The notes under the pieces: model-generated
What the model was told of the DNA's origin: nothing
The model's input: the letters and a program-made list of their open reading frames with translations, nothing else
Databases searched by the model: none
Made by a program: the position numbers and the translations under genes
In this document: positions 33,217 to 42,143 of the stretch, piece by piece
How positions within the stretch are numbered: the first letter of the stretch is position 1
Layout of the letters: the number at the start of each line of letters is the position of its first letter
Assembly: GCF_900102195.1 (NCBI RefSeq)
Contig: NZ_FNBE01000018.1
Coordinates: 98,796-162,795, forward strand
DNA: 64,000 bases
Direction: 5' to 3'
Source: Pseudonocardia oroxyli
Lineage (GTDB): Bacteria; Actinomycetota; Actinomycetes; Mycobacteriales; Pseudonocardiaceae

Positions 33217-34524
33217 CTAGAAGGAGAGCAGGTTCTCGCGGAAGGTCTTGTGGGAGTAGCCGTCGCGGATCACGCCGCGGCGGCGCAGGGCGGGCGCGAG
33301 GCCGTCGCAGACCTCCATGATCGACCGCCGGGTGACCTCGGGGTAGAGCAGGAAGCCGTCGCCGCCCGCCTCCTCCATGGCCTCGGCCATCTGGCCCGCC
33401 ATGGTCTCCGACGACCCGACGAACTCCATGCCGTAGTTGCCCGGCCCCTCGGCCAGGTCGCGCAGCGTGATGTCCCGGGAGCCCTCGAGCCAGGCCTTGG
33501 CCGTGGTGGTCTCGCCGTTGCCGACCTCCTGGGGCACCGGCCCGTCGAGGTCGTACTTCTTGTAGTCCACGACCCCGCCGGAGACGTAGGACAGGTACCA
33601 GAGCCGCTGCTCGATGCTGTTCGGGTCCTTCTTCCGCGCGTGGTGGCGGTCGAAGCGCTCCTGGGCGTCCCGGTCGGTGTCCCCCAGGAAGGGCACCGCC
33701 ATGAACAGGATCTTGAGGTCCTCCGGCTTGCGGCCGTGGCGGATCAGGCGCTCGTCCATGTCCTGGCGCAGCGCCTTCATCTCGGCGGGCGTCTTCGCCA
33801 GGGCGAGCATGGTGTCGGCGTTGCGGGCGGCCAGCTCGCGCCCCGGGGTGGAGTTGCCCGCCTGGGCCACGACCGGGCGCCGCTGCGGGCCCGGGATGGT
33901 GTTCAGCGGGCCCCGGACCTTGAAGTACCGGCCGACGAAGTCGATCGGGGTGACCTTCGTGTGGTCGGCGTAGCGCGGGGTGACCTGGTCGTGCACCAGC
34001 GCGTCGGGCCCCCAGGACTCCCAGAGCGCGCTGACGCAGTCCATCCACTCCTCGGCCATCGCGTAGCGCTCGGCGTGGTCGAAGTGCTGGTCGTAGCCGA
34101 AGTTCTGGGCGACGCGGTGGGTCACCGAGGTGACGACGTTGACCCCCGCGCGGCCCTTCGTCAGGTGGTCGAGCGTGACCATCGAGCGCGCGGCCAGGAA
34201 GGGCGGGTACTGGATGGTGGACATCGTCACCGCGATGCCGATGTGCTCGGTCGCCGCGGCGAGCAGTGGCACCAGCGGCACGGGGTCGTTCTTGGGCGCC
34301 ATCAGCCCGTACTTGAGCGTGGTCTCCGCGGAGCCGCCGTAGGTGTCCTCGACCATCGAGGTGTCCTCGATGAACAGCAGGTCGAAGCCCGCGCGTTCCA
34401 GCGAGGTCGTCAGGTCGACGTAGAGCCCGGGCTGCGTCCACTCAGTCATGGACCGGCCCGCCCAGTCGCCGAACCAGGGCTGCATGCCGAAGCCGTTGCC
34501 CAGGAACCATCCGAGGCGGAACAT
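33217..34524 (-). CDS. FMN-dependent monooxygenase A2 (NtaA/SnaA/DszA family)
   Basis: The protein has 435 residues of the bacterial luciferase-like barrel. Family features include FLGNGFGMQPW at the start, FIEDTSMVEDTYGGS, APKNDPVPLVPLLAAATEHIGI, SVTHRVAQNFGYD, and GPQRRPVVAQAGNSTPGRELAARNADTM. Members use reduced FMN from a separate reductase to oxygenate nitrogen- or sulfur-containing substrates. No reductase gene is nearby. It starts at ATG 34524, sharing a base with the stop of B2 (TGATG). It is a clear paralogue of A1 at 37293 but with many differences, so it is an older duplicate than the B pair. Confidence 0.9.
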   Translation of the reverse strand: MFRLGWFLGNGFGMQPWFGDWAGRSMTEWTQPGLYVDLTTSLERAGFDLLFIEDTSMVEDTYGGSAETTLKYGLMAPKNDPVPLVPLLAAATEHIGIAVTMSTIQYPPFLAARSMVTLDHLTKGRAGVNVVTSVTHRVAQNFGYDQHFDHAERYAMAEEWMDCVSALWESWGPDALVHDQVTPRYADHTKVTPIDFVGRYFKVRGPLNTIPGPQRRPVVAQAGNSTPGRELAARNADTMLALAKTPAEMKALRQDMDERLIRHGRKPEDLKILFMAVPFLGDTDRDAQERFDRHHARKKDPNSIEQRLWYLSYVSGGVVDYKKYDLDGPVPQEVGNGETTTAKAWLEGSRDITLRDLAEGPGNYGMEFVGSSETMAGQMAEAMEEAGGDGFLLYPEVTRRSIMEVCDGLAPALRRRGVIRDGYSHKTFRENLLSF

Positions 34525-35831
34525 CAGTCGAAGCTCCTCATGTTGTCGCGGAAGTGCTCGTGGGCGAACCCGGTGCGGATCAGGCCGCGGCGGCGCAGCG
34601 CCGGGCACAGGCCCTCGGTGATCTCGCGGATGTACTCCCGGCTCGTGGGCTGGGCGAGGAACATGAACCCGTCGCCGCCGACGTGCTCCATCGCCTTGTC
34701 CATCTCGTCGGCGATGTGGTCCGGGGTGCCGACCAGCGGCATGCTCGCCACCCGCATGTCGCTGGCGGCGTCCTTGATGGTGCGGCCGCCGAAGGCCTGC
34801 TTCCAGCCCTCGAAGGTGCCCTGGTGGCCGTTGGTCGTCACGTCGTCCGGGATGGGCAGGTCCGGGTCCAGCACGGAGAAGTCGATCTCCATGATCGCCC
34901 CGAAGTGCACCATCTGCTTCTCGAAGTTGCGCTGCTTGTCCGCGCGGAAGGCGGCCTCCTTGGCCTGGGCCTCCTCCATCGTGCGACCGATGATCGGCGC
35001 CACCACGAAGAACACCTTGATGTCGTCCGGGTCGCGGCCGTGCGCGGCGGCGCGGGCGCGGATGTCGTCCCGGTACTCCTTCATCCCGTCGAGCCCGTTC
35101 GGGATGCACAGCAGCATGTCGGCGTTCTTGGCGGCGAAGTCCCGGCCCCGGGGCGACGCCCCCGCCTGGCAGATCACCGGTCGCCCCTGGGGGCTGCGCG
35201 GGGTGTTCAGCGGACCCCGGACCGAGAAGTGCTTGCCCTCGTGGTGGATCGGCGCGACCTTGGTGTGGTCGGCGTAGTAGCCGCTGATCGGGTCGGCGAC
35301 GACCGCGTCCGGCGCCCAGGAGTCCCAGAGCGCCGTGACCACCTCGACGAACTCCTCCGCGATCTCGTAGCGGAGGTCGTGCTCGGGGAGCTTGTCCATG
35401 CCGAAGTTCTGCGCGGCGCGGTCCTCGCTGGAGGTCACGATGTTCCAGCCGACCCGGCCGCGGGTCACGTGGTCGAGTGTCGAGAACGTCCTGGCCAGCA
35501 GGTACGGCGGGTAGAAGGTGGTGGACGCCGTACCCACGATCCCGATGTGCTCGGTGGCGTAGGCCAGCATCGAGATCACCGGCACCGGGTCCAGCTTCGG
35601 CGCGTACATCGCGTGCTTGAGCTCCAGCTCGGCGGTCCCGGCGTAGATGTCGGAGACCATGAGCGAGTCCTCGAGCATCATGAAGTCGAACCCCGCCCGC
35701 TCCATGTCCCGGACCATGTCGACGTAGTAGCGCGCGTCGGTCCAGCTCAGGGCGTCGTTCGACCAGCCGGTCCGCCACTCGGGCGTGGTGAGGTTGCCGA
35801 ACCAACCGAGCCGAAACGGCGATGCAGCCAT
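34524..35831 (-). CDS. FMN-dependent monooxygenase B2 (NtaA/SnaA/DszA family)
   Basis: The protein has 435 residues. It opens SPFRLGWFGNLTTPEWRTGW and has LEDSLMVSDIYAGT, APKLDPVPVISMLAYATEHIGI, SSEDRAAQNFGMD, and GPLNTPRSPQGRPVICQAGASPRGRDFAAKNADM, the flavin- and substrate-site blocks of the family. It is nearly identical over long stretches to B1 at 35989, so this is a recent duplicate. ATG 35831 has GAAAGGA upstream. It probably heads the transcript that continues through A2 and the whole ABC importer. The pairing B2-A2 by a one-base overlap suggests two enzymes working together. Confidence 0.9.
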   Translation of the reverse strand: MAASPFRLGWFGNLTTPEWRTGWSNDALSWTDARYYVDMVRDMERAGFDFMMLEDSLMVSDIYAGTAELELKHAMYAPKLDPVPVISMLAYATEHIGIVGTASTTFYPPYLLARTFSTLDHVTRGRVGWNIVTSSEDRAAQNFGMDKLPEHDLRYEIAEEFVEVVTALWDSWAPDAVVADPISGYYADHTKVAPIHHEGKHFSVRGPLNTPRSPQGRPVICQAGASPRGRDFAAKNADMLLCIPNGLDGMKEYRDDIRARAAAHGRDPDDIKVFFVVAPIIGRTMEEAQAKEAAFRADKQRNFEKQMVHFGAIMEIDFSVLDPDLPIPDDVTTNGHQGTFEGWKQAFGGRTIKDAASDMRVASMPLVGTPDHIADEMDKAMEHVGGDGFMFLAQPTSREYIREITEGLCPALRRRGLIRTGFAHEHFRDNMRSFD

Positions 35832-35895
35832 GGTGCGCGTCCTTTCTGTCCTGGAGAAGCAAAACCGGGCGGGGTGTCGTCGGGAGGTCGGAGTG

Positions 35896-35913
35896 GTAGC
35901 CAGTCGATTTCGC
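35896..35913 (-). promoter_or_regulatory. Shared motif GTAGCC-N6-TTTCGC before monooxygenase B2
   Basis: GTAGCC (35896-35901), six bases, TTTCGC (35908-35913); on the transcribed strand GCGAAA-N6-GGCTAC. It lies 65-82 bases upstream of the B2 start. The identical arrangement occurs at 38703-38720, 94-111 bases upstream of A1. These are the only two places in the block where a transcript is expected to start on this strand, so a common activator or promoter element is likely. Confidence 0.45.
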
Positions 35914-35988
35914 AGTCCGTCACTCGGGACACGAGCCCGCTGACCTGCGACGACGTCGGCGCAGGCCGGAAAAACGCCGGGAATTCGC

Positions 35989-37293
35989 TCAGAACGAGCG
36001 CAGGTTCTCCCGGAAGGTGGCGTGGCTGAAGCCCGTCCGGATGAGGCCGCGGCGCTGGAGCTCGGGGCAGAGCCCCTCGGTGATGTCCGCGATGTAGGCG
36101 CGGCTCGGGGGCTGGGAGAGGAACATGAAGCCGTCCCCGCCGACGTGCTCCATCGCCTCCTCCATCCGGTCCGCGATGGTGGCCGGGCTGCCGACGAGCT
36201 CGATGCTGCCGATCCGCATGGCTCCGGCGGCCTCCTTGATCGGCTTGCCGCCGAAGGCCTCCTTCCAGATCGCGAACTGGCCCTGGTGCCCGTTGGTGGT
36301 GACGTCCTCGGGGATGGGCAGGTCCGGGTCGAACACCGAGAAGTCGATCTCCATCGTCGCCGCGAAGTTGACCATCTGGAACTCGTAGTTGCGCTGGGCG
36401 TGGCCGAGGTACTCCTCGTGCTTGGCCCACGCCTCGGCGTCCGTCCGCCCGACCACGGGCTCGACCACGAAGAACACCTTGATCTCGTCCGGGTCGCGGC
36501 CGTGCGCGGCGGCACGGGCACGGATGTCGTCCCGGTACTCCTTCATGCCGTCCAACCCGTTGGGGATGGTGAGCAGCATGTCCGCGTTCTTCGCCGCGAA
36601 CTCGCGTCCCTTCGGCGAGGCACCCGCCTGACACACCACCGGGCGACCCTGCGGCCCCCGCGGGGTGTTCAGCGGCCCCCGCACGGTGAAGAACTCGCCC
36701 TCGTGGTGGATGGGCGCGACCTTGGTGTGGTCGGCGTAGTAGCCGGTCACGGGGTCCGCGACGATCGCGTCCGGCGCCCACGAGTCCCACAGCTTCCGCA
36801 CGACGTCGACGAACTCCCCCGCCACGTCGTAGCGCCGGTCGTGCTCGGGGATCTTCTCCATCCCGAAGTTCTGGGCCGCGCGGTCCTCGCTGGATGTCAC
36901 GACGTTCCAGCCGACCCGGCCACGGGTCACGTGGTCCAGCGTCGAGAAGGCCCTGGCCAGCAGGTACGGCGGGTAGAAGGTGGTGGAGGCCGTGCCCACG
37001 ATCCCGATGTGCTCGGTGGCGTAGGCCAGCATCGAGATCACCGGCACCGGGTCGAGCTTGGGGGCGTAGACGGCGTGCTTGAGCTCGAGCTCGGCGGTCC
37101 CGGCGTAGATGTCGGAGACCATGAGCGAGTCCTCGAGCATCATGAAGTCGAAGCCCGCGCGCTCCATGGCCTGCACCATCTCCACGTAGAACCGGCCGTC
37201 GGACCAGGTCAGCGCGTCGTCGGTGGACCAGCCGTCCCGCCACTCGGGGGCGGTGAGGTTGCCGAACCAGCCGAGCCGGAAGGGGGCGCCCAT
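35989..37293 (-). CDS. FMN-dependent monooxygenase B1 (NtaA/SnaA/DszA family)
   Basis: The protein has 434 residues, with the same blocks as B2: FRLGWFGNLTAPEWRDGW, MLEDSLMVSDIYAGT, STLDHVTRGRVGWNVVTSSEDRAAQNFGM and GPQGRPVVCQAGASPKGREFAAKNADM. By eye well over three quarters of positions agree with B2, with most changes in the region 290-360. Start ATG 37293 shares a base with the stop of A1. After its end a 157-base gap with the shared GTAGCC motif separates it from B2, marking the boundary between the two transcription units. Confidence 0.9.
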   Translation of the reverse strand: MGAPFRLGWFGNLTAPEWRDGWSTDDALTWSDGRFYVEMVQAMERAGFDFMMLEDSLMVSDIYAGTAELELKHAVYAPKLDPVPVISMLAYATEHIGIVGTASTTFYPPYLLARAFSTLDHVTRGRVGWNVVTSSEDRAAQNFGMEKIPEHDRRYDVAGEFVDVVRKLWDSWAPDAIVADPVTGYYADHTKVAPIHHEGEFFTVRGPLNTPRGPQGRPVVCQAGASPKGREFAAKNADMLLTIPNGLDGMKEYRDDIRARAAAHGRDPDEIKVFFVVEPVVGRTDAEAWAKHEEYLGHAQRNYEFQMVNFAATMEIDFSVFDPDLPIPEDVTTNGHQGQFAIWKEAFGGKPIKEAAGAMRIGSIELVGSPATIADRMEEAMEHVGGDGFMFLSQPPSRAYIADITEGLCPELQRRGLIRTGFSHATFRENLRSF

Positions 37294-38609
37294 CAGAAGG
37301 CCAGCAGGTTGTCGCGGAACGGGACGTCGTCGAAGCCGTCCCGGATCAGTCCCCGTCTGCGCAGCGCCGGGCTGAGCCCGTCCGCATACTCCGACAGGGT
37401 GCGGGCGTTGAGCGCGCGGGGTTGGTAGAGCAGGAAGCCGTCGCCGCCGACCTCGTCCATCAGCTCGCCCATCTTCGCCGCCACCGTGTCCGGCGACCCG
37501 ACCAGGCCGAGGTCGGAGATCTGGCGGACCCCGGTCACCACCTCGCGCAGCGTCTTGTCCTCGTTGCCCACGACGTACTGGCGCATCGAGCTCTGCTCGC
37601 CGTTACCGAGGACGTCCGGCATCCTGGCGTCCAGGTCGAAGGTCGAGAAGTCCACGGTGCCGCCGCTGATGTAGGACAGCTGCCAGAGGATCTGCTCGAT
37701 GTGGTGCGGGTCCCGGGTGGCCGCGACCCGCTGGGCCTCCCGGTCGCGGGCGTGCTCGTCGCTCTCCCCGAGCATCGGGGTCACCAGGAACATGATCTTG
37801 ATGTCGCTCGGCTTGCGGCCGTGGGCGATCATCCGCTCGTGCATGTCCTCGCGGAAGGCCTTCATCTGCTCCGCGCTGTGCCCCATGGCCAGCATGGTGT
37901 CGGCGTAGGTCGCGGCGAGCTCGCGACCGGGCACCGAGTTCCCCGCCTGCCCCACGACGGGTCGACCCTGCGGCCCGGGGATCGTGTTGAGCGGGCCGCG
38001 CACCTTGTAGTACTTCCCCGCGTGGTCGATGGTGTGGACCTTGGAGGCGTCCGCGTACATCGGGGTGTCGAGGTCGCCGACCACGGCGCCGGGTTCCCAG
38101 GAGTCCCACAGCCGCGTCACCACCTCCATCCACTCGGCGGCCATCCCGTAGCGCTCGTCGTGCGGGAGGTGCGCGTCGTAGCCGAAGTTCTGCGCGACCC
38201 GGTGGGTCACCGAGGTCACCACGTTGATCCCGGCGCGACCGTCGGTCAGGTGGTCCAGGGTCGTCATCAGCCGGGCGGCCGTGTACGGCGCGTACTGGAT
38301 CGTGGACATCGTGTTGATGATCCCGATGTGCTTCGAGCCCGCCGCCATCAGCGGGACGAGCGGGAGCGGGTCGTTCTTGGGCGCCATCTCGCCGTGGGCG
38401 AGGGTCCAGGCGGCCGATCCGCCGTAGGTGTCCTCGATCATCGCGGTGTCCTCGATGAACACGAAGTCGTAGCCGCCGCGCTCCAGCGTGGCGGCCATCT
38501 CGACGTACCGCCGGGGCTTCATCCAGTCGCGCCAGGCCTGGCCGTCGAACGTGCCGCGGCCGGGCTGGATACCGAAGCCCGAGCCGAGGAACCATCCGAG
38601 GTGGAACAT
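37293..38609 (-). CDS. FMN-dependent monooxygenase A1 (NtaA/SnaA/DszA family)
   Basis: The protein has 438 residues, paralogous to A2: FLGSGFGIQPGRGTF, FIEDTAMIEDTYGGSA, APKNDPLPLVPLMAAGSKHIGI, SVTHRVAQNFGYD and GPQGRPVVGQAGNSVPGRELAATYADTM. It is less like A2 than B1 is like B2. ATG 38609 has GGAAGGA upstream and is the first gene of the A1-B1 pair. As in the family generally it needs FMNH2 from a flavin reductase encoded elsewhere. The substrate is presumably what the adjoining importer brings in. Confidence 0.9.
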   Translation of the reverse strand: MFHLGWFLGSGFGIQPGRGTFDGQAWRDWMKPRRYVEMAATLERGGYDFVFIEDTAMIEDTYGGSAAWTLAHGEMAPKNDPLPLVPLMAAGSKHIGIINTMSTIQYAPYTAARLMTTLDHLTDGRAGINVVTSVTHRVAQNFGYDAHLPHDERYGMAAEWMEVVTRLWDSWEPGAVVGDLDTPMYADASKVHTIDHAGKYYKVRGPLNTIPGPQGRPVVGQAGNSVPGRELAATYADTMLAMGHSAEQMKAFREDMHERMIAHGRKPSDIKIMFLVTPMLGESDEHARDREAQRVAATRDPHHIEQILWQLSYISGGTVDFSTFDLDARMPDVLGNGEQSSMRQYVVGNEDKTLREVVTGVRQISDLGLVGSPDTVAAKMGELMDEVGGDGFLLYQPRALNARTLSEYADGLSPALRRRGLIRDGFDDVPFRDNLLAF

Positions 38610-38910
38610 GCGTGAGGGTCCTTCCGCCGCCGAGTGACCCGGGAGGACCGGGCTGGACGGGACAACGAAAACGCCGAATCGTGACCGGCGTGGATCGCAG
38701 CCGTAGCCGAGCCGTTTCGCGAGCCCCGCCCCGAGCCGCGGCGCGCTGAGCAGGGCCGACGGCGTCCGGGGTCGCTTTCAACGCCGAGACGGCTCGCCTC
38801 GGACACCGGCGCGTGACGTCGGGTCGAGACCTCCCCGTGACCCACTGTTCACCCGGATGTCGGCAGTCCCACCCCGTCCCGCACACGGGCGGTGTAGGAG
38901 AATCGCGCCG
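38610..38910. promoter_or_regulatory. Divergent region between monooxygenase A1 and ppk, with second GTAGCC-N6-TTTCGC motif
   Basis: About 300 bases without a gene. GTAGCC (38703-38708) and TTTCGC (38715-38720) repeat the motif found before B2. The ppk leader ends with AGGAG at 38896-38900. No phosphate-box repeat is obvious upstream of ppk. Confidence 0.4.
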
Positions 38911-41244
38911 GTGAGCAGTACGGGCGGAGAGCAGACACCACCACGCAAGTCCACGCGCCGCGCCCCGGCGCGGCGGCCCGCCACCCGCCGTCGGACCAGC
39001 GCCGCCACGACCGTGGCGGGGGCCGAGCAGCGCGCCGCACCCGGCAACCCGGCCGAGCCCACCCAGGCGAGCACTGCGACCGCCCCGACCGCCGCCTCCC
39101 CACCCAGCCCCGGGGCCGCGCCGATCTCCCCGCCCGCACCGACCACCGTCGCCGCGCCGAGCGGGCTGCCGGAGGACCGCTACCTCAACCGCGAGCTCTC
39201 CTGGCTGGACTTCAACGCCCGGGTCCTCGCGTTGGCCGAGGACACCTCCCAGCCGCTGCTGGAGCGGGCGAAGTTCCTCGCGATCTTCGCCAGCAACCTG
39301 GACGAGTTCTACATGGTCCGGGTCGCCGGGCTGAAGCGCCGGGACGAGACGGGCCTGGCCGTGCGCAGCGCGGACGGGCTCTCCCCTCGCGAGCAGCTCG
39401 CCCGCATCCACGAGCGCTCCCAGGCCGTCTCCGAGGCCCACGCGCGGGTGTTCCTCGACGAGGTGCGCCCCGAGCTGGACCGCAACGGCATCCACATCCG
39501 CCGCTGGTCGGACCTCACCGAGATCCAGCGCGGCAGGCTCAGCGACTACTTCGCCGCCCAGGTCTTCCCCGTCCTCACCCCGCTGGCGGTCGACCCGGCG
39601 CACCCCTTCCCGTACATCTCCGGGCTGTCGCTGAACCTCGCCGTCACGGTGCGGGACACCGACTCCCGCACCGAGCGCTTCGCCCGCGTCAAGGTCCCGA
39701 ACAACGTCCCGCGCCTGGTGCGAGTACAGGACGACGACGGTAGGCCGGGCCGGGACGTCACGTTCCTGCCGATCGAGGACCTCATCGCCGCCCACCTCGG
39801 CGAGCTGTTCCCCGGCCTGGAGGTCGCGGAGGTGCACGCCTTCCGCGTCACCCGCAACGCGGACCTCGAGGTCGAGGAGGACCGCGACGAGGACCTGCTG
39901 CAGGCCCTGGAGCGGGAGCTCGCCCGCCGCCGGTTCGGCCCGCCCGTGCGGCTCGAGGTCGTCGACACCATGTCCGAGCACGTGCTGGAGCTGCTGCTCC
40001 GCGAGCTCGACGTCGACCCCGGGGACGTCGTCACCGTCCCCGGCCTGCTGGACCTCACCTGTCTCTGGGAGGTCTACGGCACCGACCGCCCCGACCTCAA
40101 GGACGAGCCCTTCCGGCCCGCGACGCACCCGGCCTTCGCCGACCGCGAGACGCCGAAGAGCATCTTCGCCACCCTCCGGGACGGGGACGTCCTGGTCCAC
40201 CATCCCTACGACTCCTTCTCGACGAGCGTGCAGCGCTTCATCGAGCAGGCCGCCGCCGACCCGAACGTCCTGGCGATCAAGCAGACGCTGTACCGGACGT
40301 CCGGCGACTCGCCGATCGTGGACGCCCTGATCGACGCCGCCGCCGCGGGCAAGCAGGTCGTCGCGCTGGTCGAGATCAAGGCCCGGTTCGACGAGCAGGC
40401 CAACATCCGCTGGGCGCGCGAGCTGGAGAAGGCGGGCGTGCACGTCGTGTACGGCCTGGTCGGCCTGAAGACGCACTGCAAGACCTCGCTCGTGGTGCGC
40501 CAGGAGGGCTCCACGATCCGTCGCTACTGCCACGTCGGCACGGGGAACTACAACCCGAAGACCGCACGGCTCTACGAGGACGTCGGCGTGCTCACCGCCG
40601 ACCCCACCATCGGCGCGGACCTCACGGACCTGTTCAACTCCCTCACCGGCTACTCCCGGCAGACGAGCTACCGCAGCCTGCTCGTGGCGCCGTACGGCGT
40701 GCGGCGCGGCATCGTCCGGCGCATCGAGGACGAGATCGCGGCGCACCGGGAGGGCTCCCCGGACGCGCGGGTGCAGATCAAGGTCAACTCCCTGGTGGAC
40801 GAGCAGGTGATCGACGCGCTGTACCGGGCGTCGCAGGCGGGCGTGCCCGTGGACGTGGTGGTGCGCGGGATCTGCGCGATCCGCCCGGGTGTGGAGGGGC
40901 TCAGCGAGAACATCCACGTGCGGTCCATCCTCGGGCGCTACCTGGAGCACTCGCGCATCTTCCACTTCGGCGCGGCGGACGAGTACTGGATCGGCAGCGC
41001 GGACATGATGCACCGCAACCTCGACCGCCGGGTCGAGGTGCTGCTGCGGGTGGCGGACCCGCGGTTGGCGGGCCAGCTCAAGGACATCATGGACTCGGCG
41101 CTCGACCCCACCACCCGCTGCTGGGTGCTGACGGACGACCGCTGGGAGCCCTCCCCGCCCACCGGCACGGACCTGGAGAAGGTCCGCGACCACCAGGCCG
41201 AGCTGATGATCGCCCACTCCGCCCGGACCACCGACGCCGAATGA
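38911..41244 (+). CDS. ppk: Polyphosphate kinase 1
   Basis: The protein has 777 residues. About 90 N-terminal residues are Ala/Pro/Thr/Arg-rich and probably disordered. The core begins at RYLNRELSWLDFNARVL, with FASNLDEFYMVRVAGL, VHHPYDSF, LYRTSGDSPIV, and the phosphotransfer histidine in LKTHCKTS (about H522) followed by CHVGTGNYNPKTARLYED (about H541). The 19-residue spacing matches H435 and H454 of the E. coli enzyme. It polymerises the gamma-phosphate of ATP to polyphosphate. GTG 38911 is taken because AGGAG lies 10 bases upstream and the next gene overlaps by 4 bases (ATGA), as in the mycobacterial ppk-mutT1 pair. Confidence 0.95.
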   Translation: MSSTGGEQTPPRKSTRRAPARRPATRRRTSAATTVAGAEQRAAPGNPAEPTQASTATAPTAASPPSPGAAPISPPAPTTVAAPSGLPEDRYLNRELSWLDFNARVLALAEDTSQPLLERAKFLAIFASNLDEFYMVRVAGLKRRDETGLAVRSADGLSPREQLARIHERSQAVSEAHARVFLDEVRPELDRNGIHIRRWSDLTEIQRGRLSDYFAAQVFPVLTPLAVDPAHPFPYISGLSLNLAVTVRDTDSRTERFARVKVPNNVPRLVRVQDDDGRPGRDVTFLPIEDLIAAHLGELFPGLEVAEVHAFRVTRNADLEVEEDRDEDLLQALERELARRRFGPPVRLEVVDTMSEHVLELLLRELDVDPGDVVTVPGLLDLTCLWEVYGTDRPDLKDEPFRPATHPAFADRETPKSIFATLRDGDVLVHHPYDSFSTSVQRFIEQAAADPNVLAIKQTLYRTSGDSPIVDALIDAAAAGKQVVALVEIKARFDEQANIRWARELEKAGVHVVYGLVGLKTHCKTSLVVRQEGSTIRRYCHVGTGNYNPKTARLYEDVGVLTADPTIGADLTDLFNSLTGYSRQTSYRSLLVAPYGVRRGIVRRIEDEIAAHREGSPDARVQIKVNSLVDEQVIDALYRASQAGVPVDVVVRGICAIRPGVEGLSENIHVRSILGRYLEHSRIFHFGAADEYWIGSADMMHRNLDRRVEVLLRVADPRLAGQLKDIMDSALDPTTRCWVLTDDRWEPSPPTGTDLEKVRDHQAELMIAHSARTTDAE

Positions 41245-42143
41245 CCGACCTGCACGCCGCCCTCGGTGCGGACGTCCTCGCCGCGGGCACGGTGTTGTGG
41301 CGGGGCGAGCACGTCGCGCTGGTCCATCGCCCCCGCTACGACGACTGGTCCCTCCCCAAGGGGAAGCTGGAGCGGGGCGAGTCCCTCGCCGCCTGCGCGA
41401 TCCGGGAGACCCGGGAGGAGACCGGCCTCCGGGCCCGGCTCGGCCGGCGCATCGGGGACGTCCGCTACACCGTCCCCGAGGGCCGCAAGCTGGTGCGCTA
41501 CTGGGCCGCCGAGGCGCTGGAAGAAGTCGACTTCGTCCCGAACGACGAGGTGGACGAGCTGCGTTGGGTGTCTCCGACGGAGGCCGCCCGCCTGGTGACC
41601 TACCCGCACGACGCGCAGGTCCTGGACCGGTTCACCCCGCCGTCGACGGTCCTGCTCGTCGTCCGGCACGCCAAGGCGGGCAGCCGGAACAACTGGGACG
41701 GCGACGACGACCTGCGCCCCCTCTCCGGGGACGGCCGCCACCAGGCCGAGCACCTCGTCGGTTTCCTGGGCCTCTTCGGCCCCGAACGCTTCCACTCGGC
41801 GACGCCGGTCCGCTGCGTCGACACCCTGGCCCCCGCCGCGGGCGCCGCGCCGATCCTCCCCGAGCCGCTCCTCGGCGAGGAGGGCTACTGGGCGGACCCG
41901 GCGGCAGGCCGGGACCGCTTCCGCGCGCTGCTGGCGACCCCCGGGGTCACGGCGCTGTGCAGCCAGGGCGGCGTGATCCCCGACGTCGTCGCCGAGCTCC
42001 TCGAGGAGTCCGGCGCCCGCCCCACCGGCGTCCCCTGCCCCGTCGAGAAGCCCGTGCCCAGCAAGAAGGCCGGCACCTGGGTGCTCACCACCGGCCCGGA
42101 CGGCGGCCTGCGGTCGGCGGACTACTACCCGACGCCGGGCTAG
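41241..42143 (+). CDS. mutT1: Nudix hydrolase fused to histidine phosphatase (MutT1 type)
   Basis: The protein has 300 residues. The N-terminal Nudix box GKLERGESLAACAIRETREETG (from about residue 41) is complete. The C-terminal half is a phosphoglycerate-mutase-like histidine phosphatase starting LLVVRHAKAGSRNNW (about 140-155). Mycobacterial MutT1 has this same two-domain form and hydrolyses 8-oxo-GTP/dGTP and diadenosine polyphosphates. The catalytic RHAKAG is intact; later His motifs are weaker. It is coupled to ppk by ATGA overlap. Confidence 0.9.
   Translation: MTDLHAALGADVLAAGTVLWRGEHVALVHRPRYDDWSLPKGKLERGESLAACAIRETREETGLRARLGRRIGDVRYTVPEGRKLVRYWAAEALEEVDFVPNDEVDELRWVSPTEAARLVTYPHDAQVLDRFTPPSTVLLVVRHAKAGSRNNWDGDDDLRPLSGDGRHQAEHLVGFLGLFGPERFHSATPVRCVDTLAPAAGAAPILPEPLLGEEGYWADPAAGRDRFRALLATPGVTALCSQGGVIPDVVAELLEESGARPTGVPCPVEKPVPSKKAGTWVLTTGPDGGLRSADYYPTPG

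Noticed and set aside
35989..37293. Calling the LLM-type enzymes F420-dependent because cofC is nearby
   Set aside because: Their motifs match the FMN-dependent NtaA/SnaA/DszA branch, and cofC belongs to the conserved core order rather than to this block.
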